From: Crocinitomicaceae bacterium
GTDB taxonomy: Bacteria; Bacteroidota; Bacteroidia; Flavobacteriales_D; Crocinitomicaceae
Direction: 5' to 3'
Length of the DNA: 56,794 bases
NCBI GenBank assembly: GCA_029238665.1
Contig: JAQWFQ010000031.1
Coordinates: forward strand, 1 to 56,794
A program made the translations under genes and the position numbers. Positions within the stretch are counted from its first letter, which is position 1. Every line of letters begins with the position of its first letter. The notes under the pieces were generated by a model that saw only the letters and a program-made list of their open reading frames with translations, was not told the origin of the DNA and did no database searches. Below are positions 7,672-15,697 of this stretch, in pieces.

Positions 7672-8634
7672 TTAATGAACTAGGTTGATCGTATTTAATC
7701 GTTTACCTGATTTATCAAATGTTGTAAAAATATAAGAACCCTTTGATATATTTTCTATTCTAACCGTATGATTTACACTTGAAACTTTAGCCTTTTCAAT
7801 GTCCTTCCCTGAGGTATCTATCATTTCATACGCATCGATAGATGTCATCTCTTTCCAAGTAATACTTACTCCATTTGCTTGGTTTACAAAATATAGTGTA
7901 CCAATACTAGACACTTCATCAATTTCGGCATTCAAAGGGGCTGTAAAAACAGCACGCTCTGTTACGTTGTTCATTGTAGAAGCATTCACTCCAGTGCTTC
8001 CGTGCTGAATACCAATATTATTAGGACTTGCTCCATAAATCCACTGGTCTAAGTTGCAATCAACAACAATGTCTACCTGACCACCAACGCCATAAGTTGC
8101 AACAATTGGTAATTGAACATCTTTAAAGTTGCTGTCACCTAAATTATGTAATTGAAATAATGTTTCAGGAACACCGTCTCCATTAGAATCTCCTTTACCA
8201 TCTAGTAACAAAAGTTTATAACCTGAGGTCCATCCCCAATGCATAGATGGTGTTTGAAAACTTAAAAAATGCCCCGTTGGATATTGTGTAATATCTAAGT
8301 GGTTAATTGCAGCAGGAACACCTACACTAAAGTTGATCTGTTCAATGTTAGAAATACTTACATTACCCAATAGAAATGTATTGGCATCTGCCTTGACCAA
8401 AAGAATGGTGTCAGATAGATCCATTATTTGTCCACCATCATACAAAACATGTATGTTAGATATGTAATAATTGAAGTGATTGATTTCCATACTGGCACCG
8501 GTTGCATCCTGAACGGTAGCCCCAAGCGTCAAATCATTCCCTATACATTTTGGGTTAAAAGTTAAATAAAGGTTGTTTTGAGCAAATGTAATGCTACTAA
8601 AACCAACAATAATTAATGTGATTATAAATTTCAT
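7672..8634 (-). CDS. MbnP family copper-binding protein with T9SS-like tail
   Basis: The exported protein (signal peptide residues 1-18) shows the MbnP features: a FNYYISNI strand (54-61), FSVGVP (102-107) and the Trp-rich MHWGWTSGYK motif (131-140). A Cys pair (Cys30 and Cys193) may form a disulfide. Residues about 245-320 form an extra C-terminal domain whose ending (GSYIFTTFDKSG...INLVH) looks like a T9SS sorting domain, which suggests surface display. In characterised systems MbnH converts an MbnP Trp to kynurenine and the protein then binds copper. The MbnH-like gene follows at once. Which Trp would be modified here cannot be decided by reading. Confidence 0.85.
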   Translation of the reverse strand: MKFIITLIIVGFSSITFAQNNLYLTFNPKCIGNDLTLGATVQDATGASMEINHFNYYISNIHVLYDGGQIMDLSDTILLVKADANTFLLGNVSISNIEQINFSVGVPAAINHLDITQYPTGHFLSFQTPSMHWGWTSGYKLLLLDGKGDSNGDGVPETLFQLHNLGDSNFKDVQLPIVATYGVGGQVDIVVDCNLDQWIYGASPNNIGIQHGSTGVNASTMNNVTERAVFTAPLNAEIDEVSSIGTLYFVNQANGVSITWKEMTSIDAYEMIDTSGKDIEKAKVSSVNHTVRIENISKGSYIFTTFDKSGKRLNTINLVH

Positions 8635-8636
8635 GC

Positions 8637-9410
8637 TTACGTTTTTCTTACAATATACAGTATTTCACGCTTAGACAACCTATATCGGTTAATCAACTCT
8701 GCGCTATAATTGGATTCCTTATCAAATATATCAACCTCAAACCCTGCTTTTTTAAGCCATTCTGGGTAGTCCATCCCAAATAAACGTACATGATCTTTTT
8801 GCCAGAAATGTTTCTCACGATCTTCAGGTGAAACAATTGAATAGTCTTCATAAGTCACATCCCTATTTGTATCTTGAGGGACTTGCATAATACCCCATCC
8901 ACCTGGTTTCATTACACGATAAAGTTCACGCATACATTTATTTGCATCGTCAACATGCTCCATTACATGATTACAGAAAACAACATCAAAGCGATTGTCA
9001 TCCAGTGGTATTGAATGTAAATCGAAATGTAAATCTGCTATTGGAGAAATTATATCGCCCGTCAAGTAATTTAAATTGGCTTGCTTTTTGAAACGTGCAT
9101 GAAAACATTGTTCTGGCGCAATATGTAAAACATCTAATTTATCTGCAGAAAAAAAGTTTGAATGCCCCTTAAGATACAACCACATCAAACGGTGTCTTTC
9201 TAAGGTTAAATCGTATGGACATAATACATTGTCACGATGAACAACATCCGCTCCGTAAGACAAGAATTTCGAAAAACTTCGCTCGCAGCAAGGGCACTCA
9301 ACCTTGTTCCCCTTATACAAAAGCGGTGCTATTAACTTAAACGGATAGCTTAAACGAATCAACAATGGACGAGGCAACTTATTTAGTAAAAATTTATACA
9401 GTTTTTTCAT
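8637..9410 (-). CDS. Class I SAM-dependent methyltransferase with N-terminal zinc-ribbon-like motif
   Basis: I chose the ATG at 9410 (MKKLYKFLLNK...), giving 257 residues; a TTG ten codons upstream is the alternative. Residues about 28-45 contain VECPCCERSF, a possible zinc knuckle. The methyltransferase fold follows: a DVLHIAPEQ strand, an acidic strand end LTGDI, DVVFCNHVMEHVDD (motif post-II) and PGGWGIMQVP. This resembles SAM methyltransferases of polysaccharide and surface-glycan pathways. The substrate is unknown. The gene lies 2 bp upstream of mbnP on the same strand, but the link may be accidental. Confidence 0.78.
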   Translation of the reverse strand: MKKLYKFLLNKLPRPLLIRLSYPFKLIAPLLYKGNKVECPCCERSFSKFLSYGADVVHRDNVLCPYDLTLERHRLMWLYLKGHSNFFSADKLDVLHIAPEQCFHARFKKQANLNYLTGDIISPIADLHFDLHSIPLDDNRFDVVFCNHVMEHVDDANKCMRELYRVMKPGGWGIMQVPQDTNRDVTYEDYSIVSPEDREKHFWQKDHVRLFGMDYPEWLKKAGFEVDIFDKESNYSAELINRYRLSKREILYIVRKT

Positions 9411-9523
9411 AGTAGGGATTTCAGTGGTAAAGTTAATCAAAACTCTTTTTTAGCCCTTTATATTTGTTGAAATAATGGCAATTACTCTTTATTGACTCAA
9501 GAAAAAAAGTAATTTAGTGTGCC

Positions 9524-10495
9524 GTGAAAAAAACCTTCTACATCTTCGTATGGATTACATGCCAAGTTTCTACTTCTGCTGCTCAAACAGGCGACACAGT
9601 AAACTACCAATTGTTTAAGGAACATATTGTTATCTTCTCAGACCTTGGCTTTAACTCCGCCCCATTTAACATTCGCGATCACTATGCCCTAGGTGTAAAA
9701 AAAGTGAACTACCGAAACAACATAAAGCCCGTTGTAGGAGTTGGTGTTGCGTATAAATGGTTTGTTCTCCGTGTTGGATTTACCATTCCCTTAAACATAC
9801 TAAACGAAACTAAATTTGGAGACCCAACATATTTTGACTTTGGGTTTAAGGCAAATATTAAACAAACATTTTGCAACCTTTCCTTTAGAAATTATAGTGG
9901 GTACGCTGTTGAGAACGCATATAAATTCAACGACTCTATAACTCCTAATACCCAAAACGCTTTAATGCCATCCACACGTTCTACAAGTATTTCTGCAAAC
10001 GTTTGGTACCTTGGAGATAAATCATTCAAAATGGCAGCATTCCAAGGTCGGTCTGCACATTTTACGGGAGAAGCTAAAACGTGGTACCTTAAAGGAACAT
10101 TGAATTACTTTGGTGTTTCAAACGATAGCCGTACAATAATACCTACTGAGCTCACAGACTCAACGGACATCCAAAATGCACAAGGCATAGGTGCAATTGA
10201 CTTAGGTGTTATCCCTGGGTATGCCTATGCCAACAGAGTAAAAAATTGGCAGTTTGGTATGTTTTTAGGACTTGGCGGGGTGATTCAATCAAAATACTAT
10301 CTAAAGGATGATGTTATGCGTTCTTTTTTAGGCTTAGCACCTCGTTTAGACCTGAAGTTTTCAGGAGGCTACTCACGACCTGACTTTTTCATCCTTCTTG
10401 TTTCTGATTTTGATGTCAAGTCTTTAAAAATTCAAGCCTTGAAATACAACCAGACCTACTATAACATTCGAATAGTGAGTGGGTTTCGTTTTTAG
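9524..10495 (+). CDS. DUF4421 family protein
   Basis: A 323-residue exported protein starting with GTG (KKTFYIFVWITCQVSTSAAQ signal peptide). The remainder is beta-rich with alternating hydrophobic residues and ends in an aromatic residue (SGFRF), as expected for an outer-membrane beta-barrel. Features such as the NIRDHYALG and FGDPTYFDFG segments and the AFQGRSAHFTG stretch recall DUF4421, a Bacteroidota family without known function. The gene is transcribed alone between two minus-strand genes. The DUF4421 assignment is from memory of the family pattern. Confidence 0.68.
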   Translation: MKKTFYIFVWITCQVSTSAAQTGDTVNYQLFKEHIVIFSDLGFNSAPFNIRDHYALGVKKVNYRNNIKPVVGVGVAYKWFVLRVGFTIPLNILNETKFGDPTYFDFGFKANIKQTFCNLSFRNYSGYAVENAYKFNDSITPNTQNALMPSTRSTSISANVWYLGDKSFKMAAFQGRSAHFTGEAKTWYLKGTLNYFGVSNDSRTIIPTELTDSTDIQNAQGIGAIDLGVIPGYAYANRVKNWQFGMFLGLGGVIQSKYYLKDDVMRSFLGLAPRLDLKFSGGYSRPDFFILLVSDFDVKSLKIQALKYNQTYYNIRIVSGFRF

Positions 10496-10506
10496 AAAAA
10501 TGAGAA

Positions 10507-10953
10507 CTATAAGAAAGGACTCTTAGTTACCTCTTGTTTCCAATTTGTTCTCAACCCTATTAAATCTGTAACCATAGGATTAAAAACATTCCAGTCACTG
10601 TACTTATTTAAGTCAGAAATGTGCGAACGTTTAAATATTCCATCCTTTTCAATTACTAGATTTAAGCGGTCGAAAAAGTCAACATTTAAAGCAGTACCTA
10701 TTGTTTTAATAAACTTAACGGAACTATCAATAGAACATCCTGAAGCATCTGCGATAGACTCATCTACTACTAAAACAATAAATTGATCATGTGTCAAGAT
10801 ACCATCTGCTTTCAGATCATTTCCGTGTGCTGCCCATGATTTCAAAAATAAGTGCATCTCATCAGCAATAAACTTTTGTTCATCATTTGTAAGTAATCGG
10901 CTGGCCGTATAAACCCAAACCTTACTTGTTGGACTAAATTCTGGAAAATACAT
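10507..10953 (-). CDS. Conserved Bacteroidota protein of unknown function
   Basis: I placed the start at the ATG at 10953 (MYFPEFSPTSKVWVY, 148 residues), 1 bp after the previous stop; a TTG eight codons upstream overlaps the preceding gene. The sequence KVWVYTASRLL...FLKSWAAHG...FIVLVVDES is found across Bacteroidota, sometimes under the label 'ABC transporter ATPase', but no Walker A, Walker B or signature motif is visible, so I do not use that name. It is the last gene of the Fe-S oxidoreductase operon, and its regular presence there suggests an accessory role. Confidence 0.72.
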   Translation of the reverse strand: MYFPEFSPTSKVWVYTASRLLTNDEQKFIADEMHLFLKSWAAHGNDLKADGILTHDQFIVLVVDESIADASGCSIDSSVKFIKTIGTALNVDFFDRLNLVIEKDGIFKRSHISDLNKYSDWNVFNPMVTDLIGLRTNWKQEVTKSPFL

Positions 10954-10954
10954 C

Positions 10955-11743
10955 TTATAAATCTGCTGCGTTAGCAATTAATTCTGCTACATCAAGAACT
11001 TCAACCTCACCTTCTTTTTCAAAGTTTTTAACACCATCTGTCATCATGGTATTGCAAAAAGGACATCCTGTAGCTATAATGTCAGGCTTTTGTTCTAATG
11101 CTTCTTCGGTACGTTCTATGTTAATTTCTTTAGATCCTTTTTCAGCTTCTTTGAACATTTGGGCACCTCCCGCTCCACAACACAACCCTTTTGTCTTGCA
11201 GCGTTTCATTTCAACAAGCTCACTGTCTAATCGTTCAATCAACTCACGAGGAGCTTCATAAACATCGTTAGCTCTACCTAGGTAGCAAGGGTCATGGAAC
11301 GTTATTTTTTTTCCTTGATACATTCCTCCATCAGACAGAACAAGCTTCCCTTGGTTAATAAGCTCCTGAATTAACTGCGTATGGTGAATCACTTCGTAAT
11401 TACCGCCCAATTCTGGGTATTCGTTTTTAAGCGTGTTAAAACAATGCGGGCAGGCTGTAACAATCTTCTTTACATCATACCCTTCGAGCACCTGGATATT
11501 CATCATTGCCTGCATCTGAAATGTAAACTCATTCCCTGCTCTTTTAGCAGGATCACCAGTACAGCTTTCTTCTGCACCAAGTACCGCAAAATTCACCTTA
11601 CAATTATTCAATATTTTAACGAGTGCCTTTGTTATTTTCTTTGCTCGATCATCAAAACTACCAGAACAACCAACCCAAAATAAAATTTCAGGAGATTCAT
11701 TTTTAGCCATCATTTCGGCCATTGTAGGAACAGTTAAACTCAT
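10955..11743 (-). CDS. CCG-domain Fe-S oxidoreductase (HdrB/GlpC-like)
   Basis: Two cysteine-rich CCG-type modules are visible: GCSG...ESCTGDP...ACPHCFNTLKNEYP in the first half, and HDPCYLG...GLCCGAGGAQMF...TGCPFCNTMM in the second. Such domains bind iron-sulfur clusters and transfer electrons in heterodisulfide-reductase, glycolate-oxidase and lactate-utilisation complexes. At 262 residues it has the two CCG repeats but no ferredoxin module; that module is on the membrane protein encoded two genes upstream. Together they make a split HdrD-like unit. It is cytoplasmic, with no signal peptide. The electron donor and acceptor are not evident. Confidence 0.88.
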   Translation of the reverse strand: MSLTVPTMAEMMAKNESPEILFWVGCSGSFDDRAKKITKALVKILNNCKVNFAVLGAEESCTGDPAKRAGNEFTFQMQAMMNIQVLEGYDVKKIVTACPHCFNTLKNEYPELGGNYEVIHHTQLIQELINQGKLVLSDGGMYQGKKITFHDPCYLGRANDVYEAPRELIERLDSELVEMKRCKTKGLCCGAGGAQMFKEAEKGSKEINIERTEEALEQKPDIIATGCPFCNTMMTDGVKNFEKEGEVEVLDVAELIANAADL

Positions 11744-11746
11744 AAT

Positions 11747-12172
11747 TTATTTCTTAAAAACCTGTATACTCGTATTTTCTTCAATTAAATCCGAAAATGT
11801 ACCCTCATAACGTGTAGCTCGTACAATGTGATTGTCTATCCAATGGTAATTACCCCCCCTTGGTTTCCCCATTAACATCCCATGATATTTAAAGCCATGT
11901 TTCTTCAACCAAGTTTCCGTAACCGCTCTATGTTCTTCAATTCTTGAAGTGAAAAATGTAATAACATGCCCTTCGTCAAACCACTTATTTAATGTTTTTA
12001 ACGCATCTGGATACAATTCAGCTGTAGTCATTCTTTCTGGTTCCTCGTTGGGAATATCATCACAAATGGTTCCATCAATATCAATCATGTAATTTTTGAT
12101 ATCCTCTGGAAGAATTGGGGATATTTTTTGTCCGTTCTCTTCTGTTTCTACTAATTTAAACTCAGTATTCAT
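11747..12172 (-). CDS. HAD-like phosphatase-family protein
   Basis: This 141-residue protein contains DIDGTICDD (HAD motif I, two Asp), FFTSR with a Thr-Ser motif II, and a later KPRGGNYHWIDN segment that resembles motifs III/IV. The order suggests a small capless HAD phosphohydrolase. Homologues in Bacteroidota are sometimes called phosphoheptose isomerase, which the motifs do not support. It overlaps the upstream Fe-S membrane protein gene by 11 bp and precedes the CCG gene by 3 bp, so it is firmly inside the Fe-S operon. The substrate is unknown. Confidence 0.75.
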   Translation of the reverse strand: MNTEFKLVETEENGQKISPILPEDIKNYMIDIDGTICDDIPNEEPERMTTAELYPDALKTLNKWFDEGHVITFFTSRIEEHRAVTETWLKKHGFKYHGMLMGKPRGGNYHWIDNHIVRATRYEGTFSDLIEENTSIQVFKK

Positions 12173-13472
12173 CTGCCCATTTTAAACGATCTGCTGGGCT
12201 AAATTGCCACGGCGCGCCATTGTTTTCAATATTTGTTAACATTCCTGTTAGCTCTGTTGGAACTTTAGACTCCTCCATCACTAAAAATCTTCTTAAATCA
12301 ATGATTATTGATAAGGGATCAATATTCACAGGACACTCTTGAACACAGGCGTTACATGACGTACACGCCCATAATTCTTCTTCCGTTATATAATCACCTA
12401 ATAAACTCTTCCCGTCATCATGCCCTTTACCATGTTTACGGATGTTATCCCCAACCTCTGTTAAACGATCTCGTGTATCCATCATGATTTTACGAGGGGA
12501 CAATAGTTTACCCGTTACATTTGCCGGACAAGATGACGTACATCGTCCACACTCAGTACATGTATAACTATCCATTAAATTTTTCCACGTTAAATCCGTA
12601 ACATCCTTAGCACCAAACCGCTGTGGCTCAACAACATCTCCTACTGGTGCAGCAAAAGGATCGGCAGAAGGATCCATCATCAACTTAACCTCTGTAGTAA
12701 CAGAATCCATGTTTGTGAACTTCCCTTTTTTCTCAAGGTTAGAGTAATACGTATTTGGAAATGCTAATAGAATGTGAAAATGTTTCGAATAAGGCAAGTA
12801 GTTCAAAAATGAGAAAACCATTACAATATGCCCCCACCAACCTATGCGCTCTAGGGTATGGAGTGTACCTTCACTTAATCCTTCAAAAAACAATGGTCCC
12901 ATAAAGCTGCTGATTGAAAAGCCATACGATTCACCATTCATTTTATGCAATACTTCATCTGCCCCATTCATCGTGAAAATACAAGACACTAATATGATTT
13001 CCATATATAAAATCATATTGGCATCCATTTTAGGCCATCCATTCATTTCCTTCATGTTTAAACGAGGAACTTTTAACAGGTTACGTCTGGCTAAAAAAGC
13101 AACTGTTGCAATTAAAGCCAATACCGAAAGTATTTCAATGAAACTGATTATAAAAGTGTACAACCCGCCCAATGAATCGGCAAAGAAACGGTGGGTGCCA
13201 AAGACACCATCAATTATAATCTCAATTAACTCAATCTGCGTAATAACAAATGCTGTATAAAGCATAAGGTGAAGCAAGGCAGGTATTGGCCTTGTAAACA
13301 TTTTTTTTTGACCCAAGGCTACAAGTGCCATTGTTTTCCAACGTTCTGCCTTATTGTCTGTTCGTTCAATATCACGACCTAAACGGATGTTAGATCTTAC
13401 CTTAAACACATTCCAGCCAAAGAATCCAAAACCTATAAGAAGTAATAATGAAAACAGTATTGTAGAAATCAT
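12162..13472 (-). CDS. Membrane-bound 4Fe-4S ferredoxin-type oxidoreductase (HdrE/D-like)
   Basis: The N-terminal half (about residues 1-235) has about five hydrophobic helices (for example SLLLLIGFGFFGWNVF and LLHLMLYTAFVITQIELI) with His residues suited to b-type haem, as in NarI/HdrE subunits. The C-terminal half carries two 4Fe-4S motifs, CTECGRCTSSCP and CTSCNACVQECP. The protein therefore links a quinone or haem site in the membrane to cytoplasmic Fe-S clusters. The CCG protein encoded two genes downstream is the probable partner. The length is 436 residues. The donor (electron-transfer flavoprotein, acyl-CoA or ferredoxin) is not shown by this window. Confidence 0.87.
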   Translation of the reverse strand: MISTILFSLLLLIGFGFFGWNVFKVRSNIRLGRDIERTDNKAERWKTMALVALGQKKMFTRPIPALLHLMLYTAFVITQIELIEIIIDGVFGTHRFFADSLGGLYTFIISFIEILSVLALIATVAFLARRNLLKVPRLNMKEMNGWPKMDANMILYMEIILVSCIFTMNGADEVLHKMNGESYGFSISSFMGPLFFEGLSEGTLHTLERIGWWGHIVMVFSFLNYLPYSKHFHILLAFPNTYYSNLEKKGKFTNMDSVTTEVKLMMDPSADPFAAPVGDVVEPQRFGAKDVTDLTWKNLMDSYTCTECGRCTSSCPANVTGKLLSPRKIMMDTRDRLTEVGDNIRKHGKGHDDGKSLLGDYITEEELWACTSCNACVQECPVNIDPLSIIIDLRRFLVMEESKVPTELTGMLTNIENNGAPWQFSPADRLKWADEY

Positions 13473-13495
13473 ATAGTTAATGTTAAATAGTTGAA

Positions 13496-14530
13496 TTAAG
13501 GAATAGAGTCTAATAGTTGCTTCAGCTTTATCTCTTCACTATTAGTCAACGGAACACCTTTGGTTTTTGCTCCCATCACAGAGAAGTGAATGTATCTTTC
13601 TGGATGAACCTGAATATCATTCAATAAGTCTTGCAATTCAATGTTTGATTTAACGAGTTCATTGTACAGACTTTCATCCCCTAAAAGCTTGCCGAGAGTT
13701 CCTTCTCCAGATTTTGCAGAATCAAGAACTGCATTAATACCAGCAAGGGTTTCTTTTGCGTTTCCAATAACACCCTTAAAATCTGCCGTAACCAAGTCAT
13801 CTGTAATCGTCTCCACATTGCCTACAATGTTTTTCACAGCATCATTACTTTTCTTAAGGTTTAATGTAATTGTTTCAACATTGGCTAGAATACGACTTAA
13901 CTTCACTTTTTCTGAAACTACCAATTCTTCGATTTCTTCAGCTGCATTACCAAATCGTCTAATGGCAACCTTAACTTCCTTGAGGCTTCCCTCGATTTCA
14001 GAAGTGGCTGTTGAATCCCAGAAGGCGCTAATCCCTGCAACCATCTTATCAATAGAACTCATCATCACTTGAAGTTTCTGGCTAATCGGGTCTGCATATG
14101 ATTTTACTTGAGTAATCATATCGCTCGCAACAACCCCTTCGATGTAGTCTCCTGATTCACAATACCCCTTAGAAAGGTCAGAGCTTAAATGGATCAACAT
14201 CCCTTTACTGAAGAGGTCCAATGAACCTATTTCAATTTGAGACCCTTTTGGTATACGTACATTATCAGCACTAATATTAAACGAAACCTTTACTTGTTTT
14301 TCAGGATTATTTTCTGGAACATAATCAACAGACATTACCTTTCCAACACTAACACCATTAAGTGTAACAGGGCTAGCCGGAGCTAATTGTCCCGAATTAG
14401 GAAAGTATGCATAATACAAATCATCCCCTCCAAAAAAGCTATTTCCTTTTAGAAAATTCACTCCCGCAACCAGAAGTCCTATTGCTAAGATTACGATTGC
14501 GCCCGTAATTAATTCTTTTGATATCTTCAA
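13496..14530 (-). CDS. MlaD family (MCE domain) lipid-transport protein
   Basis: An N-terminal transmembrane anchor (about residues 7-27, LITGAIVILAIGLLVAGVNF) is followed by a mammalian-cell-entry domain (about 35-120): DDLYYAYFPNSGQLAPASPVTLNGVSVGKV is the signature region and IPKGSQIEIGSLDLFSKGM completes it. The rest is a long, probably coiled-coil helical tail (about 140-310). MlaD-type proteins form hexameric rings that carry phospholipids between inner and outer membranes. No ABC subunits (MlaE/F) adjoin it. It sits 5 bp after an amidase gene and near lptD, so the neighbourhood is devoted to the envelope. Confidence 0.9.
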   Translation of the reverse strand: MKISKELITGAIVILAIGLLVAGVNFLKGNSFFGGDDLYYAYFPNSGQLAPASPVTLNGVSVGKVMSVDYVPENNPEKQVKVSFNISADNVRIPKGSQIEIGSLDLFSKGMLIHLSSDLSKGYCESGDYIEGVVASDMITQVKSYADPISQKLQVMMSSIDKMVAGISAFWDSTATSEIEGSLKEVKVAIRRFGNAAEEIEELVVSEKVKLSRILANVETITLNLKKSNDAVKNIVGNVETITDDLVTADFKGVIGNAKETLAGINAVLDSAKSGEGTLGKLLGDESLYNELVKSNIELQDLLNDIQVHPERYIHFSVMGAKTKGVPLTNSEEIKLKQLLDSIP

Positions 14531-14535
14531 AACCT

Positions 14536-15663
14536 TTATTTTTCTGCTAATTTAATAGCTTTTTGCAAATTAATTCTCTCTTGATTCAAGAACCCTACAA
14601 CAAATGCATGTTGATATCCTTGGCCCACCATTCTTAGTCTATATGCTCTTGCAGCTTCAATGTCATTGATAAAGCCACCTACCGTGTATTTAAAGATACC
14701 ATTTTGTTGGTATTCATAAACTGTATAACCTTTAAATTTTTTTGAAGTTAGTGGTATTTTTTTTTCAGATGTCTCAATTTGAACACGAAACACAACGTCT
14801 GTATCGGTTAAATCTTCTTGTCTTTTTAGTTCCGGTTGAACAATTGGCTTGTCTTCAATCAACTCTTCAACCCCCTCTAATTCATTTTTATATTTTTGAA
14901 ATGCAGTAAACATGGAGTTTGCCATCTGCCTTTGGGTTTTAGGTGTGTTTAAAAACTTTTCCTCTTTCGGGTTTGTTAAAAAACCAGTTTCAATTAAAAC
15001 AGAAGGCATCGTTGTTTTATACAAAACAAGAAAACCAGCCTGCTTTACTCCCCGATCAAACCGCCCAATAAGTGTAAATTCTTTTTGAAGTTTTGACGCA
15101 AAACTAATTGACTGATCTAAAAACACACTGAGCTGAATTTGACGTGCAATAATAGCATCAGGAGATAGATCAAAATCATCATACTTAGCCCCTCCATCAG
15201 CTTCCAAGTGAATAATAGCGTTTTCTCGTGCTGCAACGCGCTGTTGAGATTCAGTTCTATGCAACCCCAAGACATAGGTCTCGGTACCATGTGCTTTTGC
15301 ACTTGCAGCATTGGCGTGAATGCAAATAAATAAATCTGCATTATTTCTATTCGCGATTTTTGCGCGTTCATCCAATTCTACAAAAACATCTTTATCCCTT
15401 GTATAAACAACATTTATAGCTGGATACTTTTCAGTAATCATATCTCCAAGCATCAATGCCATAGAAAGACAGACATGCTTTTCTTTTGCAGAGGCACCGT
15501 GACACCCAGGATCCTTCCCCCCATGCCCAGCATCTATCACAACCGTTTTAATTGCGGTGTAATCCATTTCATCACCCTGCGCTACTAGACTTGTACTCAA
15601 AATAAATGTTGCCAAAAATAAAATGGCATGAATTCTGATATTACTGTAAACTTTTTCAACCAT
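14536..15663 (-). CDS. N-acetylmuramoyl-L-alanine amidase (AmiC-like)
   Basis: This zinc amidase cuts the lactyl-peptide bond of murein, usually during cell separation. I start at the ATG at 15663 (MVEKVYSN..., 375 residues with a signal peptide ending near SLVAQ), because the longer frame to 15750 would overlap lptD and place residues ahead of the signal. The Amidase_3 domain (about 40-270) shows VVIDAGHGGKDPG (first zinc His), ANRNNADLFICIHANAA (third ligand) and VLIETGFLTNP (catalytic Glu). The C-terminal part (about 300-375) resembles a SPOR-like domain (YTVGGFINDIEAARAYRLRM) for binding denuded glycan strands. Confidence 0.9.
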   Translation of the reverse strand: MVEKVYSNIRIHAILFLATFILSTSLVAQGDEMDYTAIKTVVIDAGHGGKDPGCHGASAKEKHVCLSMALMLGDMITEKYPAINVVYTRDKDVFVELDERAKIANRNNADLFICIHANAASAKAHGTETYVLGLHRTESQQRVAARENAIIHLEADGGAKYDDFDLSPDAIIARQIQLSVFLDQSISFASKLQKEFTLIGRFDRGVKQAGFLVLYKTTMPSVLIETGFLTNPKEEKFLNTPKTQRQMANSMFTAFQKYKNELEGVEELIEDKPIVQPELKRQEDLTDTDVVFRVQIETSEKKIPLTSKKFKGYTVYEYQQNGIFKYTVGGFINDIEAARAYRLRMVGQGYQHAFVVGFLNQERINLQKAIKLAEK

Positions 15664-15697
15664 TTGAAACGTAATTTTTAATAGTTTTGCTTCGTTA

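Noticed and set aside
10507-10953. 'ABC transporter ATPase' as product name
   Set aside because: No Walker A, Walker B or signature sequence is present, so the name used for some homologues is not supported.
11381-11683. A 100-codon plus-strand frame opposite the CCG oxidoreductase gene
   Set aside because: The opposite strand encodes clear Fe-S cluster motifs; the frame shows no family features.
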